Source: Bradyrhizobium guangzhouense
GTDB taxonomy: Bacteria > Pseudomonadota > Alphaproteobacteria > Rhizobiales > Xanthobacteraceae
DNA: 64,000 nucleotides
Assembly: GCF_004114955.1 (NCBI RefSeq)
Contig: NZ_CP030053.1
Location: forward strand, 5,022,001 to 5,086,000
Direction: 5' to 3'
Shown here: piece by piece, positions 44,005 through 52,818 of the stretch
Layout: every line of letters starts with the position of its first letter
Numbering within the stretch: position 1 is the stretch's first letter
Notes under the pieces: generated by a model
Databases searched by the model: none
Told to the model about the DNA's origin: nothing
What the model saw: the letters and a program-made list of their open reading frames with translations, nothing else
Translations under genes and position numbers: made by a program

Positions 44005-45535
44005 GCCCACGCCGAAAGCCGATCTGTTCCAGGCCAACCGCGACCGCGTCGCTCCGCTGCTGAAAAAGCTGCGCGCGGACGGCATCGGCCACATGATCGA
44101 AGGCAAGATCGTGCCCTCGGTCTCGGGCCGGACTTTCGAGACGAACTCGCCAGTCGATGGCGCCGTGCTCGCCAGCGTCGCGCGTGGCAATGCCGAGGAC
44201 ATCGACGCAGCGGCGACCGCTGCTTCCCTCGCCTTCAAATCCTGGCGCGACATGGGACCGGCGATGCGGCGCAAGCTGCTGCATCGCGTCGCCGATGCGA
44301 TCGAGGACAATGCCGACGACATCGCGGTGCTCGAATGCATCGACACCGGCCAAGCCTACCGCTTCATGGCCAAGGCCGCGATCCGCGCCGCCGAAAACTT
44401 CCGCTTCTTCGCCGACAAATGCGCCGAGGCGCGCGACGGCCTCAACACGCCGAGCGATGAGCACTGGAATATCTCGACTCGTGTGCCGATCGGCCCCGTC
44501 GGCGTGATCACGCCGTGGAACACGCCGTTCATGCTCTCGACCTGGAAGATCGCCCCTGCCCTCGCCGCAGGTTGCACCGTCGTACACAAGCCGGCCGAGT
44601 GGTCGCCGGTGACGGCAGCCATTCTGGCGCGGCTGGTCAAGGAAGCCGGCGTCCCCGACGGCGTGCTCAACACCGTGCATGGTTTTGGCGAAGAGGCCGG
44701 CAAGGCGCTGACCGAGCATCCCGCCATCAAGGCGATCGGCTTCGTCGGCGAGAGCGCGACGGGATCGGCGATCATGGTTCAGGGCGCGCCGACGCTGAAG
44801 CGGGTGCATTTCGAGCTCGGCGGCAAGAACCCCGTGATCGTGTTCGACGACGCCGATCTCGACCGCGCGCTCGACGCGGTCGTGTTCATGATCTACTCGC
44901 TCAATGGCGAGCGCTGCACCTCGTCGAGCCGCCTGCTGATCCAGGCGAGCATTGCGGAGAAATTCGTGGAGAAGCTGACCGCGCGCGTGAAGGCGCTGAA
45001 GGTCGGCCACCCCCTCGATCCCGCCACCGAGATCGGACCGCTGATTCACGAGCGGCACCTCGCAAAAGTGTGCTCCTATTTCGACGTCGCGCGGCAGGAT
45101 GGTGCAACCATCGCGGTCGGCGGCAAGGCTTATGACGGTCCGGGCGGCGGACATTATGTCGAGCCGACGCTGGTCACGGGTGCGCACGGCAAGATGCGCG
45201 TGGCGCAGGAAGAGGTGTTCGGCCCGTTCCTCACCGTGTTGCCCTTCAAGGACGAAACCGACGCGATCGAGATCGCCAACGACATCCGCTATGGCCTCAC
45301 AGGCTATGTCTGGACCAACGACGTCGGCCGCGCCTTGCGCGTCGCCGATGCCCTGGAGGCCGGCATGATCTGGCTGAATTCGGAGAACGTCCGCCATCTG
45401 CCGACGCCGTTCGGCGGCATGAAGGCCTCTGGCATCGGCCGCGACGGCGGCGATTACTCGTTCGACTTCTACATGGAAACCAAACACGTCTCGCTGGCGC
45501 GGGGCACGCACAAGATTCAGAAACTGGGAATGTAG
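43997..45535 (+). CDS. hpaE: 5-carboxymethyl-2-hydroxymuconate semialdehyde dehydrogenase
   Basis: A 512-residue aldehyde dehydrogenase. The catalytic Cys is in NGERCTSSSRLL, the general base Glu in FELGGKNPVIV and the cofactor fold in GFVGESATGSAIM; TPWNTPFMLSTWKIAPALAAG is also conserved. It oxidises the ring-cleavage semialdehyde with NAD to the dicarboxylate. Assignment to HpaE rests on its place between hpaF and hpaD; sequence alone says aldehyde dehydrogenase. It starts 8 nt inside hpaF. Confidence 0.9.
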   Translation: MDKPTPKADLFQANRDRVAPLLKKLRADGIGHMIEGKIVPSVSGRTFETNSPVDGAVLASVARGNAEDIDAAATAASLAFKSWRDMGPAMRRKLLHRVADAIEDNADDIAVLECIDTGQAYRFMAKAAIRAAENFRFFADKCAEARDGLNTPSDEHWNISTRVPIGPVGVITPWNTPFMLSTWKIAPALAAGCTVVHKPAEWSPVTAAILARLVKEAGVPDGVLNTVHGFGEEAGKALTEHPAIKAIGFVGESATGSAIMVQGAPTLKRVHFELGGKNPVIVFDDADLDRALDAVVFMIYSLNGERCTSSSRLLIQASIAEKFVEKLTARVKALKVGHPLDPATEIGPLIHERHLAKVCSYFDVARQDGATIAVGGKAYDGPGGGHYVEPTLVTGAHGKMRVAQEEVFGPFLTVLPFKDETDAIEIANDIRYGLTGYVWTNDVGRALRVADALEAGMIWLNSENVRHLPTPFGGMKASGIGRDGGDYSFDFYMETKHVSLARGTHKIQKLGM

Positions 45536-45541
45536 GGAACG

Positions 45542-45644
45542 GTCATTCCGGGGCGTGCGAAGCACGAGCCCGGAATCCATTCAGCCACCAATTCTGCTGC
45601 GCGATGGATTCCGGGCCCGGCTCTGCGAGCAGCTCCGGAATGAC
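45542..45644. repeat. Palindromic repeat element inside the hpa operon
   Basis: Outer arms GTCATTCCGG (45542-45551) and CCGGAATGAC (45635-45644) and inner arms CCCGGAATCCAT (45569-45580) and ATGGATTCCGGG (45604-45615) are perfect inverted repeats, making a 103-bp cruciform-like element. The sequence type is common between genes in Bradyrhizobium. It sits 7 nt after hpaE and 22 nt before hpaD. Confidence 0.85.
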
Positions 45645-45666
45645 AGAAGACCAAGGGGAAACGCCA

Positions 45667-46650
45667 ATGCCCGTACCGCAACATATCTTCGAGCCGCCGT
45701 TCAACATCATCCGCTCCAGCCACGTCGTGCTCGACGTGACCGATCTGAAACTGAGCCGTGAGTTCTACGAGACCATCGTCGGCCTGCATGTCGAGGACGC
45801 CGACGACAACGTCGTTTACTTGCGCGCCGCCGAGGAGCATCAGCATCACTCGCTGGTGCTGCGCAAGGCGGCCGTGCCTGCCTGCAACAGGCTCGGCTTC
45901 AAGGTCGGCAATGACGGCGATCTCGACAAGGCCGCAAGGTTTCTGTCCGAGAACGGCCTCGCTCACGGCTTCGCCGATCGGCCCTTCCAGGGCCGCACGT
46001 TGCAATTCACCGATCCGTTCGGCTTCCAGATCGAGCTCTATGCGTCGATGGAGCGGCGGCCGCATCTGCTCCGCCGCTATGATCTCTACCGGGGCTGCCA
46101 CCCGCAGCGGCTCGACCATTTCAACGTGTTCGCCGCCGAGGTGCAGGACACCGTCGACTTCTATGCCCGGCTCGGCTTCCGCCTCACCGAATATGCCGAA
46201 GAGGACGGTCCGAACGGGCGCATCGCCGCGGCCTGGATGCATCGCAAGGGCAACGTGCACGATTTCGCGATCACCAACGGCAAGGGCCCGCGGCTGCATC
46301 ACTTCGCCTATTGGACGCCGACGGCGATGGACATCATCCATCTCTGCGACGTCATGGCTTCCCAGGGCTTTGTGAAGAACATCGAGCGCGGCCCTGGTCG
46401 CCACGGCATCTCGAATGCGTTCTTCCTCTATGTCCGCGATCCCGACGGACACCGCCTCGAGCTTTACACCAGCGATTACTTCACCGGCGATCACGACCAC
46501 GAGCCGCTGCGCTGGTCGCTGCGCGATCCGCGCCGCCAGACGCTGTGGGGCGCGCCGGCCCCGCGCTCCTGGTTCGAGCAGGGCTCGCCCTTCACGGGCC
46601 AGACCGTGCGCGACCCGAAGTTCGTGGCCGATGTACTGGTGGCGGATTAG
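45667..46650 (+). CDS. hpaD: 3,4-dihydroxyphenylacetate 2,3-dioxygenase
   Basis: A 327-residue extradiol ring-cleavage dioxygenase of the vicinal-oxygen-chelate fold, with two domain halves. Metal ligands are visible as His in PQRLDHFNVFA, His in GPRLHHFAYWT and Glu in GHRLELYTSDY. The length and C-terminal tail (QTLWGAPAPRSWFEQGS) resemble Brevibacterium/Arthrobacter-type homoprotocatechuate dioxygenases, unlike the E. coli LigB-type HpaD. ATG 45667 has AAGGGGAAA upstream. hpaG starts 3 nt after its stop. Confidence 0.92.
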   Translation: MPVPQHIFEPPFNIIRSSHVVLDVTDLKLSREFYETIVGLHVEDADDNVVYLRAAEEHQHHSLVLRKAAVPACNRLGFKVGNDGDLDKAARFLSENGLAHGFADRPFQGRTLQFTDPFGFQIELYASMERRPHLLRRYDLYRGCHPQRLDHFNVFAAEVQDTVDFYARLGFRLTEYAEEDGPNGRIAAAWMHRKGNVHDFAITNGKGPRLHHFAYWTPTAMDIIHLCDVMASQGFVKNIERGPGRHGISNAFFLYVRDPDGHRLELYTSDYFTGDHDHEPLRWSLRDPRRQTLWGAPAPRSWFEQGSPFTGQTVRDPKFVADVLVAD

Positions 46651-46653
46651 GCC

Positions 46654-47523
46654 ATGAAGCTCCCCCGCCTCGCCACTTATTCCATCAAGAGTGAAACCCG
46701 CTACGGCGCTGTCCTCGAGGGCGGCATCGTCGATCTCTCCGCGCGCTACGCAAAGGACTATCCGACGCTGCGCGAGGTGATCGCCGCCGGAAAGCTCGTG
46801 AGCTTCGCCGAGGAGGCCGCCGGCCGCACGCCGGTTCATTCGCTCGGCGAGATCGCATGGCTGCCGCCGGTGCCTGCCCCGGAGAAAATCATCTGCATCG
46901 GCGTCAACTATCCTGATCGTAACGCCGAGTACAAGGACGGCCAGGACGCGCCGAAATATCCGAGCATGTTCATGCGGTCACCCCGCTCCTTCGTCGGGCA
47001 TGACACGCCGCTGGTGCGCCCGCGCGCCTCCGCGCAGCTCGACTATGAAGGCGAGATCGTGCTGGTGATCAGCAAACCCGGCCGGCACATCAAGGAGAGC
47101 GCTGCGCTCGACCACATTGCCGCCCTGACGCTCTGCAACGAAGGCTCGGTGCGCGACTGGCTGCGCCACGCCAAGTTCAACGTGACCCAAGGCAAGAACT
47201 TTGATTCCAGCGGCAGCCTTGGACCCTGGCTCGTGCCCTACACCAAGGAAGCACAGCTCGCCGACATCAGGCTCACCACGCATGTCAACGGCGAGCTCAG
47301 GCAGGATGACCGAACCAGCCGGCTGATGTTCCCGTTCCGCTATCTCATCAGCTATATCTCGACCTTCGCAACGCTCGTTCCCGGCGACATCATCGTCACG
47401 GGCACGCCGACCGGCGCCGGAGCACGGTTCGATCCGCCGCGCTATTTGAAGCCCGGCGACGTCATCGAGGTCGCAGCCGAGGGCATCGGCACCTTGCGCA
47501 ACGGCGTCGTCGACGAAGCCTGA
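46654..47523 (+). CDS. hpaG: Fumarylacetoacetate hydrolase-family decarboxylase/isomerase
   Basis: A 289-residue FAH-fold protein. IICIGVNYPDRNAEYKDGQD, the metal-binding DYEGEIVLVISKPGR and GDIIVTGTPTGAGARFDPP are typical. In the hpa pathway this fold decarboxylates 5-oxopent-3-ene-1,2,5-tricarboxylate; in E. coli HpaG is a tandem double-domain protein, whereas here one domain is present. It lies 3 nt after hpaD and 26 nt before the ThDP enzyme gene. Confidence 0.85.
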   Translation: MKLPRLATYSIKSETRYGAVLEGGIVDLSARYAKDYPTLREVIAAGKLVSFAEEAAGRTPVHSLGEIAWLPPVPAPEKIICIGVNYPDRNAEYKDGQDAPKYPSMFMRSPRSFVGHDTPLVRPRASAQLDYEGEIVLVISKPGRHIKESAALDHIAALTLCNEGSVRDWLRHAKFNVTQGKNFDSSGSLGPWLVPYTKEAQLADIRLTTHVNGELRQDDRTSRLMFPFRYLISYISTFATLVPGDIIVTGTPTGAGARFDPPRYLKPGDVIEVAAEGIGTLRNGVVDEA

Positions 47524-47549
47524 GACAACAACACGAATGGAATGATGCA

Positions 47550-49175
47550 ATGACCACCCTCACCGGCGGCGAAGCGATCGTAAGCGGGCTCGTCGCCCAT
47601 GGCGTCGACACTGTGTTCGGCCTGCCGGGCGCGCAGGTCTACGGCCTGTTCGATGCTTTCCATCAGGCCCAACTCAAGGTGATAGGCGCGCGGCACGAAC
47701 AGGCCTGCGGCTACATGGCGTTCGGCTATGCACGCGCCAGCGGCAAGCCCGGCGTGTTCAGCGTGGTGCCCGGCCCCGGCGTGCTCAACGCCAGCGCGGC
47801 GCTGCTCACGGCCTTCGGCTGCAACGAGCCGGTGCTGTGCGTCACCGGCCAGGTGCCGACGCAGTTTCTCGGCAAGGGCCGCGGCCATCTGCATGAGATG
47901 CCCGACCAGCTCGCGACCTTGCGCACCTATGTGAAATGGGCCGACCGCATCGAACATCCCGGCAACGCGGCGACCACCGTCGCACGCGCCTTTCAGGAGA
48001 TGACATCGGGACGGCGCGGTCCCGCCTCGGTCGAGATGCCCTGGGACATCTTCACGCAACGCGCGGACACCGCCGCAGCGCGGGTGCTGGAGCCCCTGCC
48101 CGCGCCGCTCCCGGATCCCGATGCCGTCAAGCAGGCCGCAGCGCTGATCAAGGCCAGCAAAGCACCGATGATCTTCGTCGGCAGCGGCGCGATCGAGGCG
48201 CGCGAGGAAATCCTCGAGCTCGCCGAGATGATCGACGCGCCCGTCGTCGCCTTCCGCAGCGGCCGCGGCATCGTCTCCAACGCGCATGAGCTCGGCCTCA
48301 CCATGGCCGCCGCCTACAAGCTGTGGGCCAAGACCGACCTGATGATCGGCATCGGCACGCGGCTGGAATTGCCGACGATGTCGCGCTGGCCGTACCAGCC
48401 CGATGGCCTCAAGAGCATCCGCATCGACATCGATCCCGTCGAGATGCGGCGCTATCCGTCGACCGCGGCAATCGTTGCCGATGCCAAGGCCGCGACCGCC
48501 GATCTCGTCGCCGCCGTCAGCAAGGCCGGCTACAGCAAGACCACCGGCCGCCGCGGCGCGATCCGCGAGGCGAGTGCGAGCGCACTGGCAGAGATCCAGC
48601 GCATCCAGCCGCAGATGGCGTATCTCAACATTTTGCGCGAGGTGCTGCCGGCGAACGCGATCGTGACGGATGAATTGTCCCAGTTCGGCTTCGCCTCCTG
48701 GTACGGCTTCCCGATCTACCAGCCTCGCACCTTCATCACGTCAGGCTATCAGGGCACGCTCGGCTCGGGCTTTCCGACCGCGCTCGGCGCGAAGGTTGCC
48801 AATCCCGACAAGCCGGTGGTCGCCATCACCGGCGACGGCGGCTTCATGTTCGGCCTGCAGGAGCTTGCCACCGCGGTGCAGTTCAACATCGGCGTGGTGA
48901 CGCTGGTGTTCAACAACAACGCCTATGGCAATGTCCGCCGCGACCAGCGCGAGCGCTTTGACGGCCGCGTGGTCGCATCGGACCTGGTCAATCCTGATTT
49001 CGTCAAGCTCGCGGAGTCCTTTGGCGTGGCATCCGCCCGCGTCACTGCGCCGGACCAGTTCAAGGCCGCGATGGAGAAGGCGCTGGCGCATGGCAAGCCG
49101 TATTTGATCTCGGTGGAAGTGACCAGGGATTCGGAAGTCAGCCCGTGGGCGTTCATTCATCCGCCGAAGCCGTAA
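47550..49175 (+). CDS. Thiamine-diphosphate enzyme, acetolactate synthase-like
   Basis: A 541-residue ThDP enzyme of the acetohydroxyacid synthase/benzoylformate decarboxylase fold. The activating Glu is in IGARHEQACGYMAFGYAR, the middle domain includes IGIGTRLELPTMSRW, and the cofactor motif is GDGGFMFGLQELATAV ... NNNAYGNV. It ends the hpa operon 26 nt after hpaG. In this context it might decarboxylate a 2-oxo acid that feeds the pathway, such as an aryl-pyruvate or aryl-glyoxylate, but substrate residues cannot be read by eye. A biosynthetic acetolactate synthase is less likely, as no regulatory subunit is near. Confidence 0.83.
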   Translation: MTTLTGGEAIVSGLVAHGVDTVFGLPGAQVYGLFDAFHQAQLKVIGARHEQACGYMAFGYARASGKPGVFSVVPGPGVLNASAALLTAFGCNEPVLCVTGQVPTQFLGKGRGHLHEMPDQLATLRTYVKWADRIEHPGNAATTVARAFQEMTSGRRGPASVEMPWDIFTQRADTAAARVLEPLPAPLPDPDAVKQAAALIKASKAPMIFVGSGAIEAREEILELAEMIDAPVVAFRSGRGIVSNAHELGLTMAAAYKLWAKTDLMIGIGTRLELPTMSRWPYQPDGLKSIRIDIDPVEMRRYPSTAAIVADAKAATADLVAAVSKAGYSKTTGRRGAIREASASALAEIQRIQPQMAYLNILREVLPANAIVTDELSQFGFASWYGFPIYQPRTFITSGYQGTLGSGFPTALGAKVANPDKPVVAITGDGGFMFGLQELATAVQFNIGVVTLVFNNNAYGNVRRDQRERFDGRVVASDLVNPDFVKLAESFGVASARVTAPDQFKAAMEKALAHGKPYLISVEVTRDSEVSPWAFIHPPKP

Positions 49176-49178
49176 GCA

Positions 49179-49832
49179 TCACCGCGTCCGGCGGAAGGTC
49201 AGATTGATCCGCTTCCTTCCCAGCAGCGCATGTTCGCCCTCGGTGAGCGGCGCGACACCATGATAGGCAAGCCTGCTCGGCCCGCCCCACACCACGACGT
49301 CGCCATGCACGAGGCGAAAGCGGCGCGGCTTGTCGCTGCGCGCCAGGCCGCCGAACAGGAAGGTCGCGGGCAGACCGAGCGAGACGGAGACGATCGGCGC
49401 TGAATAGTCCAGCTCGTCCTTGTCCTGATGCAGCGACAAGCGGGTGCCGGGCTCGTAGCGGTTGACCAGGCAGGCATCGGGCGCGAAGTCGTTGAAGCCG
49501 CCCTGCTCCGCCGCGCGGCGCGCCAGATCGCGCAGCACCCGCGGCATCGCCGGCCACGGCGCGCCGGTTCGCGGGTCGACCGGATCATAGCGATAGCCGG
49601 TGTGATCGGTGATCCAGCCTCGCTCGCCGCAATTGGTCATCGCCACCGACATCAAATGGCCGCCCGGCGTGGTCATCCGCCGGAATGGCGACTGTGCCAC
49701 AATGCCGCGCACCGCTTCGATCAACTCGCTCTCGATCGACTTGACGAAGCCGCGCAGCAGCACGGCGCCGTCGGCGATCTCCTCGCGTGACGGCTGCGCC
49801 TCGGCAACGCTGTCGAACAAATCAGCCGTCAA
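49179..49832 (-). CDS. alkB: AlkB-family 2-oxoglutarate dioxygenase (DNA dealkylation)
   Basis: A 217-residue AlkB homologue that removes methyl groups from 1-methyladenine and 3-methylcytosine. Residues of the active site are visible: NRYEPGTRLSLHQDKDE (His and Asp of the metal site), YHGVAPL (second His) and RINLTFRRTR (2-oxoglutarate Arg). The start is TTG 49832 with GGAG upstream; no ATG is in frame nearby. It follows another 2OG-Fe(II) oxygenase gene by 9 nt, so the two form an operon. It converges on the ThDP gene with a 3-nt gap. Confidence 0.92.
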   Translation of the reverse strand: MTADLFDSVAEAQPSREEIADGAVLLRGFVKSIESELIEAVRGIVAQSPFRRMTTPGGHLMSVAMTNCGERGWITDHTGYRYDPVDPRTGAPWPAMPRVLRDLARRAAEQGGFNDFAPDACLVNRYEPGTRLSLHQDKDELDYSAPIVSVSLGLPATFLFGGLARSDKPRRFRLVHGDVVVWGGPSRLAYHGVAPLTEGEHALLGRKRINLTFRRTR

Positions 49833-49841
49833 TGGCTCCGC

Positions 49842-50588
49842 TCATTTCGCATCATGGAAGATCACACCCACGGTGTGGCGCCGGCCGGACCTGATCCGGC
49901 TGACGCCGTGGCGGAGATTAACGCGGTAGGTGCCGCGTGTCCCCTGCACCGGGCGGTGATGCACAGCGAAGGCGACGGCGTCGCCCTGCGTCAGTGGAAC
50001 CACCTCGGCGCGCGACTGCATGCGCGGCCGCTGCTCGGTCAGCACGAACTCGCCGCCGGTGAAATCGCGCCCCGGCTCGGACAGGAGGATCGCGACCTGA
50101 AGCGGGAACACGTGCTCGCCATAGAGATCCTGATGCAGGCAGTTGAAGTCACCGGCCTCGTATTGCAGCAGCAGCGGCGTCGGCCGCACCTGCCCCGCCT
50201 CGTGGCAGCGCTTCAGGAACGCGGCATGGCTTAAGGGATAGCGGATGTCCATCCCCATCGCCTCGTTCCAGCCGTTGGCGACGGCTTGCAGATGCCCGTA
50301 GAGCGCCGGGCGCAGCTCCGCGATCAGATCGGGCAGCGGATAGGAGAAATATTTATACTCGCCGCGGCCAAAGCCATGGCGGCCCATGACGATGCGGCTG
50401 CGGAAGTGGGCGTCGTCGGGGTAGAGGTTGGAGATGGCGCGGCACTGGTCCGGCGTGAGCAGGCCCTTTAGGACGGCGCTGCCGTGGGAGTCGAGTTCGG
50501 CGGTGATCTGGGGCCAGTCGAGGGCGTCGACATGGGCGGTTAGGTCGACGGAGGGCTTTTGGAGCGACTTGTGTGCTGTTGCTGTCAT
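49842..50588 (-). CDS. 2OG-Fe(II) oxygenase family protein
   Basis: A 248-residue dioxygenase of the prolyl-hydroxylase-like 2OG-Fe(II) class. Metal and cofactor residues: NCLHQDLYGEHVFPLQ (His and Asp), FTGGEFVLTEQ, and the later His/Arg segment RVNLRHGVSRIRSGRRHTVG. Proteins like this are often paired with AlkB in alphaproteobacteria and thought to belong to the alkylation response, but the substrate is unknown. The frame begins with GTG 50597; ATG 50588 is a likely start without a strong ribosome site. Directly upstream of alkB. Confidence 0.82.
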   Translation of the reverse strand: MTATAHKSLQKPSVDLTAHVDALDWPQITAELDSHGSAVLKGLLTPDQCRAISNLYPDDAHFRSRIVMGRHGFGRGEYKYFSYPLPDLIAELRPALYGHLQAVANGWNEAMGMDIRYPLSHAAFLKRCHEAGQVRPTPLLLQYEAGDFNCLHQDLYGEHVFPLQVAILLSEPGRDFTGGEFVLTEQRPRMQSRAEVVPLTQGDAVAFAVHHRPVQGTRGTYRVNLRHGVSRIRSGRRHTVGVIFHDAK

Positions 50589-50650
50589 GGCTGGCACTTT
50601 CGCAAAGCTAACTCACCCTCTGCCACCCGATTTCCGATGACCATCTCCCC

Positions 50651-50735
50651 GTCATTGCGAGCGGAGCGAAGCAATCCAGGATCCCTCTGCGGAACCAGCC
50701 TGGATTGCTTCGTCGCAAGGGCTCCTCGCAATGAC
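50651..50735. repeat. Palindromic intergenic repeat
   Basis: Outer arms GTCATTGCGAG (50651-50661) and CTCGCAATGAC (50725-50735), inner arms GAAGCAATCCAGG (50668-50680) and CCTGGATTGCTTC (50699-50711), all perfect. This sequence family is widespread between genes in bradyrhizobia. It separates the DUF2848 gene from the divergent-side 2OG oxygenase gene. Confidence 0.88.
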
Positions 50736-50747
50736 TTGGAGAGAGCA

Positions 50748-51434
50748 CTAGCCTCTCACCGGGAGCATCGTCACATCGTAGCCGTGCTTGATGGTCCGCT
50801 TCAGCACGGGATCCTCGAGCTCGAAGTCGAAGCGATCAGCCGGGCGGATGCCGCCCTTGGCCGCAAAGGTGCCGCCGAACATGGCGCAGCCGTCCGGGAA
50901 TTTGCCGCCGGCAAAACCGCGCGCGATGAGCTCAGTGACGGGCAGCATCGCATCCAGCGTGCCTTCCTGGTAGAGCACGCGCTCGCCGTTGATGGTGGCG
51001 TAGGAGCGCAGGACCATCTTGTCCCAGTGGTCGATGACGTCCTCGAGCTCCCACAGCGTGGAGGCGATCGGCTTGTCGCACATCTGCTTGGAGACCGTCA
51101 CGTTGTAGGCCTCGACCTTGCGGTCGGTGTGGTCGGAGCCGCAGCCGACGAAGATGCGGCCCTGCCAGCCGATCAGCACGAACTCGACCTCGCCGGAGGA
51201 ATCGCCGCCGGTACATTCGATGCCGTCTTCCTGAGTGAGCCGGCGGGCCGAGGCGCGGTAGTAGATCGGCGTCGAGGCCGGCGGCGCGATGCCCATCTCC
51301 TGCAGCTCGGCGATGTGCTTGTCGCGGGCGACGGGATCGCGGCCGGTCCAGCCGGCGATCACCATCTGGTCGATCGCCAAGGTCAGCGGCGTGGTGGTGC
51401 CCTGGGCGTCGACGGTGAAAGTGAGGTCAAACAC
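50748..51434 (-). CDS. DUF2848-family protein
   Basis: A 228-residue protein of the DUF2848 family, starting VFDLTFTVDAQGTTTPLTL. Conserved segments seen are IDQMVIAGWTGRD, TPIYYRASARRLTQED, SDHTDRKVEAYNVTVSKQMCDKPI and ADRFDFELEDPVLKRTIKHGY. Family function is not established; the FAH-like end suggests a lyase or hydrolase of small carboxylic acids. GTG 51434 (GGAGG 9 nt upstream) overlaps the amidase stop by 8 nt. As last gene after a livKHMGF importer and an amidase, it may process the product of the amidase. Confidence 0.8.
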   Translation of the reverse strand: MFDLTFTVDAQGTTTPLTLAIDQMVIAGWTGRDPVARDKHIAELQEMGIAPPASTPIYYRASARRLTQEDGIECTGGDSSGEVEFVLIGWQGRIFVGCGSDHTDRKVEAYNVTVSKQMCDKPIASTLWELEDVIDHWDKMVLRSYATINGERVLYQEGTLDAMLPVTELIARGFAGGKFPDGCAMFGGTFAAKGGIRPADRFDFELEDPVLKRTIKHGYDVTMLPVRG

Positions 51435-52776
51435 GAATGACGGCCTCCATGCCGGCAGCAAGTTCAAAGATGCGGCGGTCCGAGCCGCCCGCCCCTGCAA
51501 GCATCAGGCCGACGGGAACCTCGCTCTCGCGATGCGCCGGCAGCGAGATGGCGCAGCCGTCGATCATGTTGATCAGAGTGCAATTGCGCAGCGCGCGCAA
51601 GTTTTGCGTCGTAAACGCCTTGTCGTCGGCGAGATCTGCGATCTTCGGTGGCGTGTTGGCGGTAGTCGGGAGCACGAGCGCGTCATAAGGCGCGATGCGG
51701 GCGTTGACGCGGGCGATCAGCGACCGGCGTTCGTTGAGGAGGTCGATATAGTCGGCCGCGCTCTGCGCCTCGCCGCGCATGATGCGGACGGCGACGCGGG
51801 GATCATAGACATCACCCTTGGCGGTGATGAGATAACGATGCCAGGCATAGCTCTCGGACGCTGCAAAGCCGCCCTTGGCGTTCATCGGGCCGATGTCGTG
51901 GAATTCGGACATCTCGACGCGCTCGATGAGGGCGCCGTGATCGGCGAGCGATTTCAGCGCACGCTCGAAGGTCGCGGACACCTCTGCATCGAGGTCATCG
52001 AGCGCGATCGTCGTTGGCACAGCCAGCCGCATGCCCTTCACAGGACGCGGTTTGAGCGCCGTGATCGGCTCGCCAGCGAGCACCGCATCGAGAATGGCAC
52101 AGCAACTGACCGAGCGCGCCAGGGGCCCGATGCTGTCGAGCGAGAACGACAGCGGCACGGAGCCGTCCAGCGGCACGCGGCGCTGCGTCGGCTTGTAGCC
52201 GACGATGCCGTTATAGGCCGCGGGGATGCGGCAGGAGCCGCCGGTGTCGGTGCCGAGCGCGCCGTGGGCCATGCCGTCGAGCACGGAGACCGCGGCGCCC
52301 GAGGACGAGCCGCCGGGCACATGACCCTCGTCCCGGTTCCAGGCGCCTTTAGGTGTTCCATAGTGCGGATTGATGCCGATGCCGGAATAGGCGAACTCGG
52401 TCATGTTGGTGCGCCCGATCACGACAAAGCCGGCCTTGCGCAGCCGCGCGACCGCCGCCGCATCGTGCTCGGCCGGATCGGAATCGTCGAGCGCCCGGGA
52501 GCCGGCGCGCGTGGTCTGTCCCCTGATGTCGAACAGATCCTTGATCGAGATGGGAATACCGGCATAGCGCGACGGCGCCGCCTTGGCCTTGCGCAGGGCA
52601 TCCATGGCGTCAGCGGTGGTGAGCGCCGCGTCCTTGTCGACATGGATGAAGGCGCGCTGCCCCTCGCCGGCGGGATCGGCGATTCTGGCGATGCACGCCT
52701 CGACCAGACTTCGGGAGGTGGTGCGGCCGCTTTCGAGATCGTCGGCCAATGTGGCGAGGGTCGGGGCGTTCGGCAT
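51427..52776 (-). CDS. Amidase-signature family hydrolase
   Basis: A 449-residue amidase-signature enzyme. The catalytic Lys is in GIPISIKDLFDI, the cis-Ser in GGSSSGAAVS and the nucleophilic Ser in GTDTGGSCRIPAA, so the Ser-cisSer-Lys triad is complete. Such enzymes cut amides, including allophanate, aryl amides and aminoacyl amides; the substrate is unknown. ATG 52776 with AGGCGA upstream is preferred over the TTG at 52806. It follows livF by 42 nt on the same strand, so an amide substrate for the ABC importer is a reasonable inference. Confidence 0.88.
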   Translation of the reverse strand: MPNAPTLATLADDLESGRTTSRSLVEACIARIADPAGEGQRAFIHVDKDAALTTADAMDALRKAKAAPSRYAGIPISIKDLFDIRGQTTRAGSRALDDSDPAEHDAAAVARLRKAGFVVIGRTNMTEFAYSGIGINPHYGTPKGAWNRDEGHVPGGSSSGAAVSVLDGMAHGALGTDTGGSCRIPAAYNGIVGYKPTQRRVPLDGSVPLSFSLDSIGPLARSVSCCAILDAVLAGEPITALKPRPVKGMRLAVPTTIALDDLDAEVSATFERALKSLADHGALIERVEMSEFHDIGPMNAKGGFAASESYAWHRYLITAKGDVYDPRVAVRIMRGEAQSAADYIDLLNERRSLIARVNARIAPYDALVLPTTANTPPKIADLADDKAFTTQNLRALRNCTLINMIDGCAISLPAHRESEVPVGLMLAGAGGSDRRIFELAAGMEAVIRV

Positions 52777-52818
52777 GTCTGGTTCGCCTGCGTCAGGCGC
52801 GGCCAAAACGCAGCCGCG

